Assembly (NCBI GenBank): GCA_009767595.1 | Contig: VSDK01022240.1 | Coordinates: forward strand, 66,657 to 130,656 | Direction of reading: 5' to 3' | Source of the DNA: Symbiodinium kawagutii | Lineage: Eukaryota; Sar; Dinophyceae; Suessiales; Symbiodiniaceae | DNA: 64,000 nt | Shown here: positions 48,074-59,478 of the stretch, in pieces | Position numbering within the stretch: position 1 is the stretch's first letter | Layout: each line of letters begins with the position of its first letter | Position numbers and translations under genes: made by a program | Notes under the pieces: model-generated | The model's input: only the letters and a program-made list of their open reading frames with translations | The model's database searches: none | What the model was told of the DNA's origin: nothing

Positions 48074-48168
48074 TTACCCTCTGGCAAACTGATGTGAAAG
48101 TCAAAAATCGCCCCTTTCAATAGAAAACAGCTATCAAAACAAAACCATGTAAATCTCCCAGAGGGTAA
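48074..48168. mobile_element. F5 inverted-repeat element
   Basis: Left TTACCCTCTGGCAAACTGAT, right TAAATCTCCCAGAGGGTAA. 95 bp; shares only the arms with the 44141 copy. Confidence 0.8.
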
Positions 48169-49515
48169 GAAACAGTTGTCAGAACTGAGGAAGACCTCGG
48201 GACTACCACGATAATCAAGAGCAGGTCAGAACTATATACTATGATATTCCCGCATATGATTCCGTGGTTGTACCTGGGAAATATCACACTATAGGATTTG
48301 ATAGTTGACGGAGTAGTTGCATCACCAAATGTGCCATAAATAGTTGATGATTCCCTATCAAGAATTCAGTTGGGTTGCAGCTGGATCTGTGATAGCTGGG
48401 GAATATGTTGTTCCCTGGAAATTAACTCAAATTCCTCAGCTATATTCCCCGGCTATATCATATCCCTCAAGATGGTGTTGTTATTGTCAAAGATATTGAC
48501 TTCCTGTTTTGACCATAACATGTTTAGTTGCATGATCACCAACATAGCCTCTTGATAACGATTCAACACCTTTGTTGGCTTCTGGAAAACCACCAGTTGA
48601 CGTTTTTGGTGATTCAACTGGTACCTCCCCCCGGGTAGATGAGTACCGCTGGAAAATCACCGGGACATTTGTTGGACTTCCCCGGGTTTCACCAAATGAG
48701 TCTGTGATTAATAACACATGGTGAATGTTTGAGCCACATTGATGGTGTTAGTGATGACACCTTCACCAGGAATCTTGCACCACCAAGCAGCCACCTGCGA
48801 TTTACATTGATGGTCTACCATGCGTTGGATTATTGTTAGATGATGTGTGGCCCGGAATCTTGCACCACCAAGCAGCAAAGTTGGTAAATGCTATTGTTCA
48901 TATATAACCTGCAAGGTTTTATGATTGTAGTTATGGAATTGAACATAGTAGTCGTTCTTGGTATAGCAAGATTTGGACTACACTCACTCTTCATAATACA
49001 GGTGCAATTGATATGCAATAACTATTCTGAACATGCGCCTGTTTGCTTGTTTAGCATCACAAAGCTACAGTTGTTTCCTTTTCCGAATTCTGGAGAATTT
49101 CGGAGCACTGTCATTTGGGGATGTAAATGCACAGATATACGTAAGCACATCTTCATTTAGATAAGAATATATCCGTTGACAAAAACAAAGACATACCAAT
49201 ACACCTTTTACATATACATATACATGTATAGTCATGTATCTGTAATTACGGAATTATGTATATTCATACGTACCGATCTGTCTCGTTGGGGTTGTCCATT
49301 GCAAATATCTGAGGCTGCCTTTCCCAACAGTATGATTTCTCATTGAGTCAAAACCACCCCGATGAAGATCCCAAGGTTGAGCAAAACAGGTCCCATTGCG
49401 AGGCTCTGAATTTTGATCGAACCATTTAGTCGTCGAATAGACTATTGATAGCCACCCTGCAAAGGATTTGTGAAACTTGTGACAGTCATGATGAGGTATC
49501 ATAAATGATTGAAAA
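48169..49515. other. No recognised gene
   Basis: A repeated GGAATCTTGCACCACCAAGCAGC (48768, 48852; 20 of its bases identical in both) with TGATGG near each. Short frames on both strands are unsupported. Confidence 0.45.
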
Positions 49516-49529
49516 TAATGATGATGAAT

Positions 49530-49581
<52 letters not shown>
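49516..49581. repeat. (ATG)n microsatellite
   Basis: About 20 GAT/ATG triplets, nearly uninterrupted. Confidence 0.95.
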
Positions 49582-49583
<2 letters not shown>

Positions 49584-49801
49584 GACATGCTAGTGGTTGA
49601 TGCTTAATGGTGAATGATGGACGGGGGAACAACAAGAACCAACAACAATGTTTGATATCAATTGATTTAATTGGAACATAGCAACGAGAACGAGCAACAA
49701 TAGTAACAACAATGGTAACAACACGAATGGTTGCGAATGATTAACGATGATCATTCGTGCTGAGTCTCCTCCTTGTAAGCACCTTTGGGAACCCTGGTTT
49801 A

Positions 49802-50030
49802 GTTTGGAAACGATTCACCCGTGCCCCGAACCTCATCTATGGGCCAGAAGCAAAGGTACACCGAAACATGGCCTGCACAGCATTGCGCTTCATTGGCCCA
49901 TCCCAACTGGAGGCTGGCAGTCCGTTCCCACCTCCGTTTCGGCATGGTTGGCTACTCCAAATCACTGATCTGTTGCGTTCTGAAGGTCTTAGATTGTCCG
50001 CTCTCAGGCCCATTTTGCAAATGCCTACAG
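49802..50030 (+). CDS. Candidate exon, product unknown
   Basis: The plus frame reads VWKRFTRAPNLIYGPEAKVH, RNMACTALRFIGPSQLEAGS, then PFPPPFRHGWLLQITDLLRS and EGLRLSALRPILQMPTG, meeting a classic CAG/GTAGTT donor at 50030. Upstream GGTTTAG is a possible acceptor. No competing minus frame. Convincing as coding, but no family recognised. Confidence 0.5.
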
Positions 50031-50304
50031 GTAGTTGAACATCTTTCTTAGTTCACTGCTGGGTGAAGCCGATCTGACTTTGAGGTGCCACCTTCTTAGC
50101 GGCTTAGTGGAATAAATCATAGTGGTTGCACACCGGTATCCTACCATAAACTAATCTGAGTTCCTTCATTGGGTTGATACAGCACAAAACATCAATCTGA
50201 TGTGTTCATGAGTATTTAGGGCGAACTATGATGGATAGTGATGAAATATGACCGCGAACAGAATCCTTTTGCCAACATGGGATCAAGTCACAAGCACTAC
50301 TAGT

Positions 50305-50378
50305 TCAGAGGGCCGGTAAGGTTCAGTGGCTATAGCGTTGTCCCTCGATCGCCCTCAGGTTCAATCCCCGGGCGTAAC
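50305..50378 (+). other. tRNA-like sequence, pseudogene or SINE head
   Basis: AAGGTTCAGTGGCTATAGCG resembles an A box/D arm and GGTTCAATCCCCGGGC is a near-perfect B box/T arm, 30 nt apart. The outer GGCCGG and CCGGGC could pair. The anticodon stem does not fold, so it is not a functional tRNA gene; a tRNA pseudogene or tRNA-derived SINE is likelier. Confidence 0.35.
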
Positions 50379-50435
50379 ACTTGTCGGACAGGATGAGCTA
50401 GGGTGCTGCCCGAGAATCCTACTAGCAATAGCAGT

Positions 50436-50669
50436 TCACCATGGAGAAGCGTGGATAACCGTTGCCTCCTTAGCATCGCCACATCCAACCCGCTTCGGTG
50501 GTGCACCTTCGAAGGCGTTCCAGGAACCGTTGGGATAGACCGCTAGCCAAATGAGCAGATTTCCCAAGACGACCTCAGCAAGGTCATGGATAGCCTCTGG
50601 ATGCCGCCTGGAAAATCCCAGCGATCTGTTGGGCCAAGAGTTGTGAACCAGCACATGGACCATGATCAA
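50436..50669 (-). CDS. Candidate ORF, product unknown
   Basis: The minus frame of 77 codons reads RHPEAIHDLAEVVLGNLLIW, LAVYPNGSWNAFEGAPPKRV and GCGDAKEATVIHASPW before TGA. Good composition, with a hydrophobic segment VVLGNLLIWLAV that could be a membrane helix. The plus frame is also open. The neighbouring tRNA-like sequence suggests a retro-insertion, but this is inference. Confidence 0.35.
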   Translation of the reverse strand: MIMVHVLVHNSWPNRSLGFSRRHPEAIHDLAEVVLGNLLIWLAVYPNGSWNAFEGAPPKRVGCGDAKEATVIHASPW

Positions 50670-50679
50670 CTCTGTTTAA

Positions 50680-51084
50680 TCATGATGAAGCCATCATTAA
50701 GCCGCCAGTAGACACCATTAGCCCATCATTGACCAGCTTATTTACCATGATGAACTGACGAACCGTCATTGTATCACCATATATCCATTGGGTATCATTG
50801 GGTGACGTTCCACTGCCAAGTTGATCTGAGGCTACTCAGCAACAATGGCTCATCGGCTTGCCGGTACCACAACGACTACTGAAACACAGGTCCATGTACA
50901 CCATAATCTACACGTGCAAACAGGTTCCTGTTTCGGCGATGCTTTGTTCTCTTAACGGCTCTTCGACCGTTGCTTTCATCTACCGTTTGGCTGATGCCCT
51001 TAAAATGTCGAAAATACTTGATGGTTCACGACGTCACGATTGTTACTCACACTTAACTATGCTTAATGATCCTGAAATGCCATA
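50680..51084. repeat. CCATCATTAGCCC left-flank DNA
   Basis: AGCCATCATTAAGCC and GACACCATTAGCCCATCATT, then unique DNA to the F4 element. A 91-codon plus frame (50858-51133) is weak. Confidence 0.45.
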
Positions 51085-51187
51085 CTCACAAGGTGGGCAA
51101 TTTAACTATAGCTGTATCTACCACACCTGGTAGTTGCCGGAGATATAACCCAAGGACTATTGCTGACAAACGGGGCCCACCTTGTAG
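51085..51187. mobile_element. F4 element abutting an exon
   Basis: Left CTCACAAGGTGGGC, right GGGGCCCACCTTGTAG. Interior diverged and shorter than other F4 copies. Its right end TTGTAG falls exactly at the left edge of the GC-rich island that starts at 51188. Confidence 0.85.
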
Positions 51188-51385
51188 TGGTGCCAACCAG
51201 CGATGCCGAAATGCCCCCTGAGTGCCTCCCAGAAACGGGCGGGCTCTCCATGAATTCTCCCTTGGCATATCTGTCCAAGGCATGCGTCGGCATGGAGAAC
51301 CTGACCTCGCGAGTCACCACCAGCTGTGGCTGGCGGTGGTTGCCGCGGTGGAGGTCAAGAGCCGTTTGTAGTCGGTAGAAAAGGT
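51188..51385. CDS. Candidate exon, strand unresolved
   Basis: The plus frame after the F4 end (CCTTGTAG acceptor) reads DAEMPPECLPETGGLSMNSP, LAYLSKACVGMENLTSRVTT and SCGWRWLPRW. The minus frame reads LQTALDLHRGNHRQPQLVVT, REVRFSMPTHALDRYAKGEF and MESPPVSGRHSGGISASLV. Third-position G/C is about 75 and 71 percent, no decision. If plus, the F4 element supplies the acceptor; if minus, it supplies AAG/GTGGGC as donor. Right flank TGATGGATGATGG. Confidence 0.45.
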
Positions 51386-51389
51386 GAAT

Positions 51390-52664
51390 GATGGATGATG
51401 GTTCATTTGCTGGTGAATATTTTGATAAATATGTTTTAGAAAAGTGATTCAAAATGAGTCTAGTTGATAGTAGGGAATAAGAGCCAACAACCGTTCTTGA
51501 CGGGTGTCTCTAATGGTTGAAAAATTCAGTGCATCGCTTGGAGGCTTAGAGGAACCTCCACCAAAACTGCGACTGTAGAACCAACGTGATCAATGATCCC
51601 CCAGCATTTTTTGACCTATGCTCAATATGATCTTGGTACCCACCAGCAAAGTAGCTGATTGAACCACTCCTGCCAATAATGGTGAGCATCCAACAACGGT
51701 GATAACTCCAAATGCCGGAGATATTTCAGCTAATGCATTATTGGGTGGTATCCACAAATCCTAGGGTCCTGGGGGAAACGTCCACCAACCTGAGCTAAAA
51801 TGTTAGCTTCAGCAAGCAAAAAGACATCAACCAAACAGCGAAAAACAATAGTTTCAGTACTTAGGGAAAACCCATCTGCTATGGCTATCTCAGTGCACGG
51901 GCAAACTCATCAACAATCCACGGTCACCCCATAAGACTCTGCTGGAAGTTCAAAGTCACTGAGGAGATATTTGAGTATTCAGAGCTGGATCTACCATTAT
52001 ATATATCATTGTAGCTGAACTACTCATTGTGTATGTTTCAGTCATGGATGCCAGTGACATTTCACGTGATGACTGGGTCAGTTGAACCCCGGATATCTCA
52101 TTATAACTGAATGTTTGACAGTTGTATCTCGCTCCATGAGTTTGATAATGTTGGATCCATTTGTTCATAAACCACCCCATATCTGGGATAAGCACCAGTT
52201 TCTTAAGGCAAACAGTCTGAGGTGGTTTAGTACAGGGATCTTACCATGGCATGAAGTCCCCCCCTCGTCGTCCAACCTATCACCTGTGGCCCTTGGAAGT
52301 TCATCAAACCGCTGCCAAGAATTTCCCACGGAAATCGAAGAGTCATAGCCACCTATCCCAGAACCATCATCTAACTAATCATAGCAGCTATGACTCTTTG
52401 ATTGACAATCGAATATGAGCTAATTGCTAGTAATGACAATAATCTACCTATCACCTATCCATTACAAACACTCAGTACATTCGTATCACTAATCATTCAG
52501 AAAGCTCAACTTAACGATCGTTAGCCATGGAACAAAGTGATTAACCATTCATTGCCCATCATTCACCATAGTCAACATGAGCTGATGGCCTTTAATCAAA
52601 CCATTCAGCCATAGTCAACTTCAGCTACCTGTGTTTGTCATATCACCTCATCCAACAGCTCCCA
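51390..52664. other. Intron-like DNA
   Basis: TGATGG DNA next to the exon, unique DNA in the middle (frames at 51956-52348 unsupported), then ACCATTCATTGCCCATCATT DNA on the approach to the next exon. Confidence 0.45.
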
Positions 52665-52793
52665 GGGTAGCGCACCCGAATCAACGGCATCGCCCGCTCC
52701 ATGGTGACCCGTTCCCGAGAGCTCGCCGACGACTCGGCTCACCGCAGCTTTGGCGGTGGCAGCTGTTGGAAGCAGCAGCGAGGAAGTGGCAAT
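52665..52793 (+). CDS. Micro-exon, product unknown (gene D)
   Basis: Acceptor CCAACAGCTCCCAG, then 43 codons in phase 0: GSAPEFNGIARSMVTRSREL, ADDSAHRSFGGGSCWKQQRG, SGN, and a GTGATG donor. Third-position G/C about 74 percent. The minus strand is open over part. Good evidence for an exon, none for a family. CCATCA left flank, GTGATGAACG right. Confidence 0.55.
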
Positions 52794-52799
52794 GTGATG

Positions 52800-54824
52800 A
52801 ACGTATCTGCTTGCCGCTTACAACCAACAGTCCATTCTATAGCTAATGATTCGTATCGATCTGTCATTAGTGATGAGTGGTCGATTATATATCTAAGATG
52901 TGCTAATTGGTATGTCATGAAATGTATCAATTAATCAACCAATCATCATTCAATAATGAAAATTTAACAATTTGAAACGACCAACCAAGTATAGTTCTTG
53001 AACCTGGTGCCTATGATTATGAGGATGATTTAGTATGTTTTGATTATGCTGTGTCTACAAGACAGGTAGAGTTGGTATATCCTCGTAACCACATCAAACA
53101 TTATCAAGCATGGCCAACCACTCTTGGCAATTATCAATGATTCACCATTTTGAATCATCATATCATTAGGCATACACCTCATCAATCAGTATCAAGTACT
53201 TTCAACCATGGATTGGCCCTCATTAATCGTGGATTTCCCCTCATTGAAAATTCGCAACCCACCATTCACTACAGCAATCATGGAGAGCAGCAACCACAGT
53301 TGGACATGGCTTACAATGATCATCATGCATCGCGATGGTAGCTGCAGGTGACATATCTACAGCTACAAATGGTCTTTCAACAAGTCATAGGAACAAGTAC
53401 GGGCATTCATAATGATAACTGTAAACACTGGCAGAGGTTTATGGTGAGGATTGGTGATGACTATGGCAGCTTTCAAGGAGTCTATGTAGGGTGGCCTTAA
53501 TGTTACACATGGCGACTGGATCAGCAAACAATGAAGAAGCACACATGTTTGTGAAAAAAACAAGCATAGCTATTTGACCTGCAGCACGAGAGATTACAGC
53601 AAGGAATTATGCCTTGACCGCCAATGAAACATATGCATGCTCAATTTGCCAAACAATCATGACTGATGTATTGTAATTTGCCATTTAACACCCAAGATTG
53701 CAGCTTCACCCAGCAAGGTGATAATTTGGAAAAAATCACGGAAGTTGAAGGATTTTAGCTAGAGTGACGATAAAAATGCTAACAAACCCATGTTTTTGCG
53801 ATTAAATTCCCTATTGGTTTCACTGATTTGCCTAGCATGACCATTTACTGTGTGCACGAACAGCCTTCGCAATGCCATGGCTGCATGGCAATGGCACCCC
53901 TTCATCTGGTTTTATGGTCCTCCATAACTCCAAGTGACTTGTTGGCTTGAGGACAATCCCTATACCATCCCCTGATGTGGGCAGTTCTTCACCAGTTGAT
54001 GCTACCATAAAATTGAAAGTTATCAATTAACAGGTCAGGTAACAATCATCAAGTTAGGTAAAACCGATAGTTGATTAATTGGTAACTATCACACTAACAA
54101 TCGTAAGTATCAGTTACTAACAAATGATTACTTTAGTGAACCTTTTCAACAATCACTAACTATCATTCAGCGTCATCAACGAGGGACTAACAGTTCATAT
54201 CAATTCCTTAGCATTAACCATGATTCAACACTATGGACTATGAATGAACATGTCATTGACCATGAATTCTTCATTGATCAACCACTCATGAACCATTATT
54301 AACCATGGCCAATCATTGAGTAATTTACCATCGATTGACCACTGTTAATCAACCAGTAATTAGCCGTTGCTCAACCATCGATCGACCTTTCTGAGAAAAA
54401 AGTTCACAATCAATTAGCCATCGATTAACCATCAATCACCTGCCGAGCGATTAACCATGACTAACCGTTAAACAACCATTATTTTCTGTGAATTCACCAT
54501 GAATGAGCCAATTCAGTGACCAACCATGACTTCGAAATTGATTGACATTTCATTAATTGTTCATCAACTAGTGATCATCCGTTGCTAATTCTCAATCATG
54601 GACAATTTTTATACCATCAATATCAATCATTAATCAACCAGCTAATCAACAAATTAATCAATCGTCAACCATCTACCAACCATCTATCAACCATCTATCA
54701 ACCATCTATCAACCATTTCTCAACCGCTAATCAACCGTTGATCAACCATTCATCGACCATATATCAACTATTTATCAACCATTAATCGATCATAGTCAGC
54801 CACTTGAGCACTGCACTTCTCGAG
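52800..54824. other. Long intron-like stretch ending in CCATCTATCAACC repeats
   Basis: Unique AT-rich DNA to about 54050. From there ACCATGATTCAAC and AACCATCTATCAACCATC tandem-like repeats run up to the next exon. Frames at 53150-54026 are unsupported. Confidence 0.5.
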
Positions 54825-54943
54825 TTGCCTCAACCCTGCGACTTTCCGACACCGCAAAGCCACGCCTGGCAGCGATTCTGGAAAGACCTGACGGGGCACA
54901 ACGGAGAACGGTCGCATCACAGGCGCCTGTCATCCGTTCCTAA
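54825..54943 (+). CDS. Micro-exon, product unknown (gene D)
   Basis: Acceptor CACTTCTCGAG (or CACTTGAG upstream), then LPQPCDFPTPQSHAWQRFWK, DLTGHNGERSHHRRLSSVP and two bases before a canonical AA/GTAAGC donor. Phase 0 start fits the exon at 52665. The minus strand is poor here, so plus is likely. Right flank is GGTTGGTTGTGGAGG DNA. Family unknown. Confidence 0.6.
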
Positions 54944-54954
54944 GTAAGCAGCTG

Positions 54955-55140
54955 GTTGTGAGGGTTGGTTGTGGAGGTTGGTGATGAGGGTTGGCTATGG
55001 GGGTGGGTTAGAAGGGTTGGTTATGGAGGTTGGTTAGAGGGGTTGGTGATGAGGATTGGTTATGGAGGTTGGTTGTGAGGCTTTGGTTATAAGCTTTATT
55101 GGATGTACCACTTGGTTAGAAGGGTTGGTTATGGGAGTAA
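54955..55140. repeat. GGTTGGTTATGGAGG tandem-like repeat
   Basis: Eight or so variants of GAGGGTTGGTTATGGAGGTT following the exon. Confidence 0.85.
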
Positions 55141-55379
55141 AAACTGGTGATGTTGGTGATAAGTCATCCGTTAATCGTGGGTAATGGGTAATTGTAACGG
55201 TGAATGTCATCACTATGGTTTCGGCGTCAATGGTTGGATCATTCTGGTGACTTTGTTACCATTACCCATCACAGTACTCAAGGAACCATATTGCTCCTAA
55301 CCATTGCCTACAGGGTTTGTAACTGATGACATTCACTGGGGTAAGGTGGGGCGCTACCATTCTGGTTGCTAAACATGTT

Positions 55380-55823
55380 TGCAAAGCATTCGCTCTACCT
55401 CTGGTGGCTCATGAGATGCGGTCAACTCACCAATGCAAAAATGGATCATTGTGGGCGACCGTCAACTCGGCTTGTAAGGGAAGAATAAACAATGTATGAA
55501 AAGGGCTTGGAAGCCCTGGAAATGTCATCAACCAATTAGAAGTAGCATTGGTTGGTGATGACGAAGATCTTAAACATGATCAATACATGGCTCATGGTGG
55601 CTAGCTTGCAGTGTGCATGACTAAGATCCTTAAAGACCACCAGTCATTTGCGGGCAAGTGGAAGCTATGGCGAACCTCACAAACAAAGTTACAGGCATCT
55701 TTCTTCCGAATCTCGCACATGAGATTATCCAAACATGGCTTATCCCTGCAGTTGGTTGGTTTCCCCATTAATAATAGCTATGAACTTGGATGGTTAGTAG
55801 GCACCACTCGCGGCGATCGTTAA
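55380..55823 (+). pseudogene. Degenerate coding fragments
   Basis: Plus frames: AKHSLYLWWLMRCGQLTNAK, MDHCGRPSTRLVREE, stop at about 55489; and 55611-55823, SFAGKWKLWRTSQTKLQASF, LSKHGLSLQLVGFPINNSYE, stop. Protein-like but broken and separated; probably one decayed insertion. Family not recognised. Confidence 0.3.
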
Positions 55824-55919
55824 ACCCATACACTTTCAAATTGAATTGCTGCATCTATTGGCACACCCCCAGCTGTGCCATCAAACCTCTTGAGCCCAAA
55901 CCAGACCTTCAATCACATT

Positions 55920-56125
55920 AGGATGGAAATGAACCATTCAACAACAGCCATTTAAGCATCATTCACAACCATTTAGCCATCATCGATAGCCATTTAACCA
56001 CCATTATCAATCAACCATTTAATCAATAGCCATTTTCCCATAAGTAAGAACCAGTTGACCATCAATGACTTCAATGAATTTACAATAGCCATTTCAACCT
56101 CCGATCAATAGCCAGATCAATAGAT
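55920..56125. repeat. CCATTTAACCACC left-flank tract
   Basis: Degenerate AATAGCCATTTAACCACC units before the exon at 56165. Confidence 0.6.
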
Positions 56126-56164
56126 GGTCATAAGATGATACAATTTTCCCATATGGTTTAAAAC

Positions 56165-56305
56165 CTGAGATCTGGAAATCCGCGCGTTGCTTCGGTTTTC
56201 AGCCCCCCCAGGTCCACCTCTTGACCGTCTGCGCAGTCGACGCCGGGGCCGAACAACACTCGGATGCTATCGTCCAGATTGAAACCCCGCAGTTGCAACC
56301 TGGGC
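56165..56305. CDS. Candidate exon, strand unresolved
   Basis: Minus: acceptor TTTGCCCAG, then LQLRGFNLDDSIRVLFGPGV, DCADGQEVDLGG and LKTEATRGF, donor at GTCAAG or GTGGAC. Plus: EIWKSARCFGFQPPQVHLLT, VCAVDAGAEQHSDAIVQIET, then PQLQPGQTGIQ. Third-position G/C is near 70 percent on both. Minus resembles beta-sandwich repeats (L.GFN....I.V.FG...C), plus fits neighbouring exons' strand. Coding is likely; strand is not decidable by eye. Confidence 0.45.
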
Positions 56306-56590
56306 AAACAGGGATTCAGATCATGGGATGTTTACCTGTAATTGACTAAGCTTCTATCAATAGGTTAACTAATTAATCACTATTAACCTTTATCAACACT
56401 ATTAGACTAGTAGTCTAAGAACATTCAGATCTATGAACTATTTACCTATAATTTAGCCAATAGTGAGTAATAGAAGGTTAATTGTGATTAATTGTAGGTT
56501 AGTAGTAGCTAATTGTTAATAATAGATGATAATAAATAACAATAAGACCAATATGAGATGCAGATCATGGGTATGTGTCGGCATATGTAC
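56306..56590. other. Intron-like DNA
   Basis: TTAACTAATTAATCAC and TTAATTGTGATTAATTGTAGG repeats. No gene. Confidence 0.5.
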
Positions 56591-56692
56591 TGTGGTTTCT
56601 CAAGCCCTAGGGGACCCCCCAAAATGGTTCGTGTATTACTTGTAAGTGGTGAATAATGGATGTTTTAGGGTACACCTGTTTTGAGAAACCTG
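56591..56692. mobile_element. F1 inverted-repeat element
   Basis: Left TGTGGTTTCTCAAGCCCTAG, right TACACCTGTTTTGAGAAACC. About 102 bp. Confidence 0.85.
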
Positions 56693-57023
56693 CAGAAGTA
56701 TGGTGACCCGATTTGTGTGGTGGATCTATAGGAATAAACCACCCCCAGTTTACCTTAAATAGCTGATGATTTATCGCACATGTAGAGGGCTGATTAATCA
56801 GGATCTAAGATTATACATAATCATGTTCTGATGAATTATGTTAAGTTATATATACTAGGATGTATATGTGCATGGATCCACTTATACAATCATCTAGTTA
56901 TAGACTTATCTATGTGCATGTATATACTTTGATCTGATCTGTGGGCTGATTTATCTGTATAAAGGTGTCAAGATCAATACTTTGTCGTGAATCTTGGTAC
57001 TTTGTATGAATGTCTAGGATTAA

Positions 57024-57251
57024 GTGGTGTTTTATCGACAGTGGCTTGTAAAACAACCAACCTGCAGGAATACCACCTGCTTGGAATCATTGGTCGTGGC
57101 TGAGCAACCGGCTCAACAGTGGGACTGTCTCATAAACACGATCAACTATGAGTCATGCATATTCATGCCTAATAACCTACAGCTGGACATGGTGGTCAAG
57201 CAAAAAGCTGGCGCCTGTCAAGTATTGTTTGTAACTTTGGATTGCTCATAG
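57024..57251 (+). CDS. Doubtful coding fragment
   Basis: The plus frame reads KQPTCRNTTCLESLVVAEQP, AQQWDCLINTINYESCIFMP and LQLDMVVKQKAGACQVLF, then TAG. Fair composition, no family, no splice sites. Confidence 0.3.
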   Translation: MVFYRQWLVKQPTCRNTTCLESLVVAEQPAQQWDCLINTINYESCIFMPNNLQLDMVVKQKAGACQVLFVTLDCS

Positions 57252-57840
57252 CCTTCTGGTCACACAATTTTGTGTTTAGCGAATAGTTTCATGGTAATTC
57301 TACTACTGTAGTAATTCTACTCGTTTTCTACTTGTAATTCTACTAGTTTTGTGTATTGCTCCTAGTCCTGGAGAGTTTGATGGTTCCATAAAGTTCCATA
57401 TGACAAATCATCTTATGATGAAGGAACTATCCGGGAGTCTGAGAAAGAAGAACCAGCTATGGGGTAGACCCTACCATGGCCAAACAGAAAAAAATGCCAA
57501 AGAAACAACGCACATTCTTGTTCTGAGTTTTTAACCCCATCAATTAACCATCAATTAATCATGAGTCAATCATCAGTTGTCACTTATCAACTATTTTCAA
57601 GCAGCAGCAATTACTGATTATCTACCATGATTATCACGCATGAAAGACCACTATTAGCCATTGGTTCCCCATTATTCACCATTATCGGACATAATTGACT
57701 AGTAAAAAGGGGGAATCACCATATTCTACCCATTGGGCCATCATCCTAAACTATTGGCCCCCATCATTAGTGGTCCAATCGGTAGAATATGGCTGGTTAA
57801 TGATGGCCCAAGGACAGTAATTAATGGGATGACCCATCCC
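57252..57840. other. No recognised gene; CCATCAATTAACC tract
   Basis: GTAATTCTACT repeated three times (57293-57345). From 57540 CATCAATTAACCATC DNA. A possible foldback around 57730-57800 (ATTCTACCCATTGGGCCATC against GATTGGACC ... GGTAGAATATGG). Confidence 0.5.
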
Positions 57841-57841
57841 C

Positions 57842-57965
57842 GTATGGCTGCGGGTCAAAACCCCCTACCCTGGTTCCCCTATCATTAACCATGGTTTTCC
57901 CTCTAGTTTTTGTTGGTTATTAACCCCCATCATTGATGGTTAACTGCTTGACCCATAACCAAATA
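57842..57965. mobile_element. F2 inverted-repeat element
   Basis: Left GTATGGCTGCGGGTCAAAAC, right TTAACTGCTTGACCCATAAC. Followed by inverted accessory units (GGTATATATCCCCTATAG) to 58050. Confidence 0.85.
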
Positions 57966-58087
57966 GTTGGTATATATCCCCTATAGTTGTTGGTTATCAT
58001 CCCCTATTATCAACCACTATAGCTGGTTAATATCCCCCATTACTGTTGGTTGATATTGTCCCATCCCCATGTCTTTCCCACGCCAAG

Positions 58088-58207
58088 CAACTCAAATGGC
58101 AACATGGGAGCGATGGAGAGGTCCGAATGGCCTGGCGCGGACGCTTCAGCCGTGATGCCGAAGCAGGGGCCTTGTTTGAGCGTTGGTTGACCAACGGCTG
58201 CCTAATG
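58088..58207 (+). CDS. Micro-exon, product unknown (gene D)
   Basis: Possible acceptor CCCACGCCAAG, then exactly 40 codons: QLKWQHGSDGEVRMAWRGRF, SRDAEAGALFERWLTNGCLM, and a GTTAAG donor. The frame is open a little upstream (PSPCLSHAK), so the acceptor could be earlier. Minus alternatives are less protein-like. Sits 120 bp right of an F2 element. No family. Confidence 0.5.
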
Positions 58208-58719
58208 GTTAAGTAAAATGGGCAACGGATGGAGTTTTTTATGGCGAACTGATGATATATGATAATTAGATGCTTCATGATTGAAATATATTTACATTGA
58301 CCAATCATAGTTCACCATTATGAACATCATTCAAAATAAAACTTGATCATGAAGCTCATCATTAGCATAACTCACCATTCTTAAGGGTTTCTCAACCATC
58401 TGAACCATATTCAACCATGGCTTTCTTGACCTGTGGATCTACCATTGCCCGCGAAAAACTGTTCGTGTTTAGTTTCCCAGTGAGCAGTTTCCGTCTTGCT
58501 TGTAATGGACAAAACGACTTATGAATCAGAATCCATCAATATCAACCCTCCTTCTCTGGTCCAAATCACCCCTTGAAAAAATAACTTACCACGATTGAAC
58601 TGAAGCAATCACCAAAGTGACCAAAATCACTCCTTATCATTACCCATGACTGCCCACCATTCACCAACCAGCACTATGACCTTAAGCAACTATTATCAAC
58701 ATTCAGAATACCCACCATA
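58208..58719. other. Intron-like DNA
   Basis: TGATGATATATGATAATTAG, then CATTATGAACATCATTC and TTACCCATGACTGCCCACC flank DNA. No gene. Confidence 0.45.
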
Positions 58720-59478
58720 CAGGGGTAGGACAAAAGATTGGAACAAAATAGGGCTCCTGACTGCAGACCCTTTCCCCATAGAATCCTACAAGTTGAAGAT
58801 CTCACCTCATGCCTATGAGCTGGGGGCGGAGGAATTGCCACCCCGAACTGAATCTATAGTATTTTAATTTAGTTCGGGCTGGTAATTGCTCCGCGGCCAC
58901 CCTTATTGTGGAAACTGATGGACACGATCCTCTCAACTATTCTTGAGAACCAGACAGGTTTGTTCCAAAACTTTCTTCCTCCTGAAGGTGAGGTAAGCTA
59001 CAAATGGTTGAAGGTCCAGTTATGATCCATTGTTCCCAATGCTGAACCTAGCCAGGGACACGGGTGAGGCAAGCTACAAATGGTTGAAGGTCCAGTTATG
59101 ATCCATTGTTCCCAATGCTGAACCTAGCCAGGGACACAGGTGAGGTAAGCTACAAATGGTTGAAGGTCCAATTATGATCCATTGTTCCCAATGCTGAACC
59201 TAGCCAGGGACAGGGGTAGGACAAAAGATTGGAACAAAATAGGGCTCCTGACTGCAGACCCTTTCCCCATAGAATCCTACAAGTTGAAGATCTCACCTCA
59301 TGCCTATGAGCTGGGGGCGGAGGAATTGCCACCCCGAACTAAATCTATAGTATTTTAATTTAGTTCAGGCTGGTAATTGCTCCGCGGCCACCCTTATTGT
59401 GGAAACTGATGGACACGATCCTCTCAACTATTCTTGAGAACCAGACAGGTTTGTTCCAAAACTTTCTTCCTCCTGAAG
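58720..59478. repeat. A-BBB-A duplication
   Basis: A 268-bp unit (58720-58987) recurs at 59211-59478 with only two differences noticed by eye. Between them stand three 76-bp direct repeats (58987, 59063, 59139) starting GGTGAGGTAAGCTACAAATG. Each A copy contains an imperfect hairpin: GCGGAGGAATTGCC, CCCGAACT ... AGTTCGGG, GGTAATTGCTCCGC. Confidence 0.95.
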
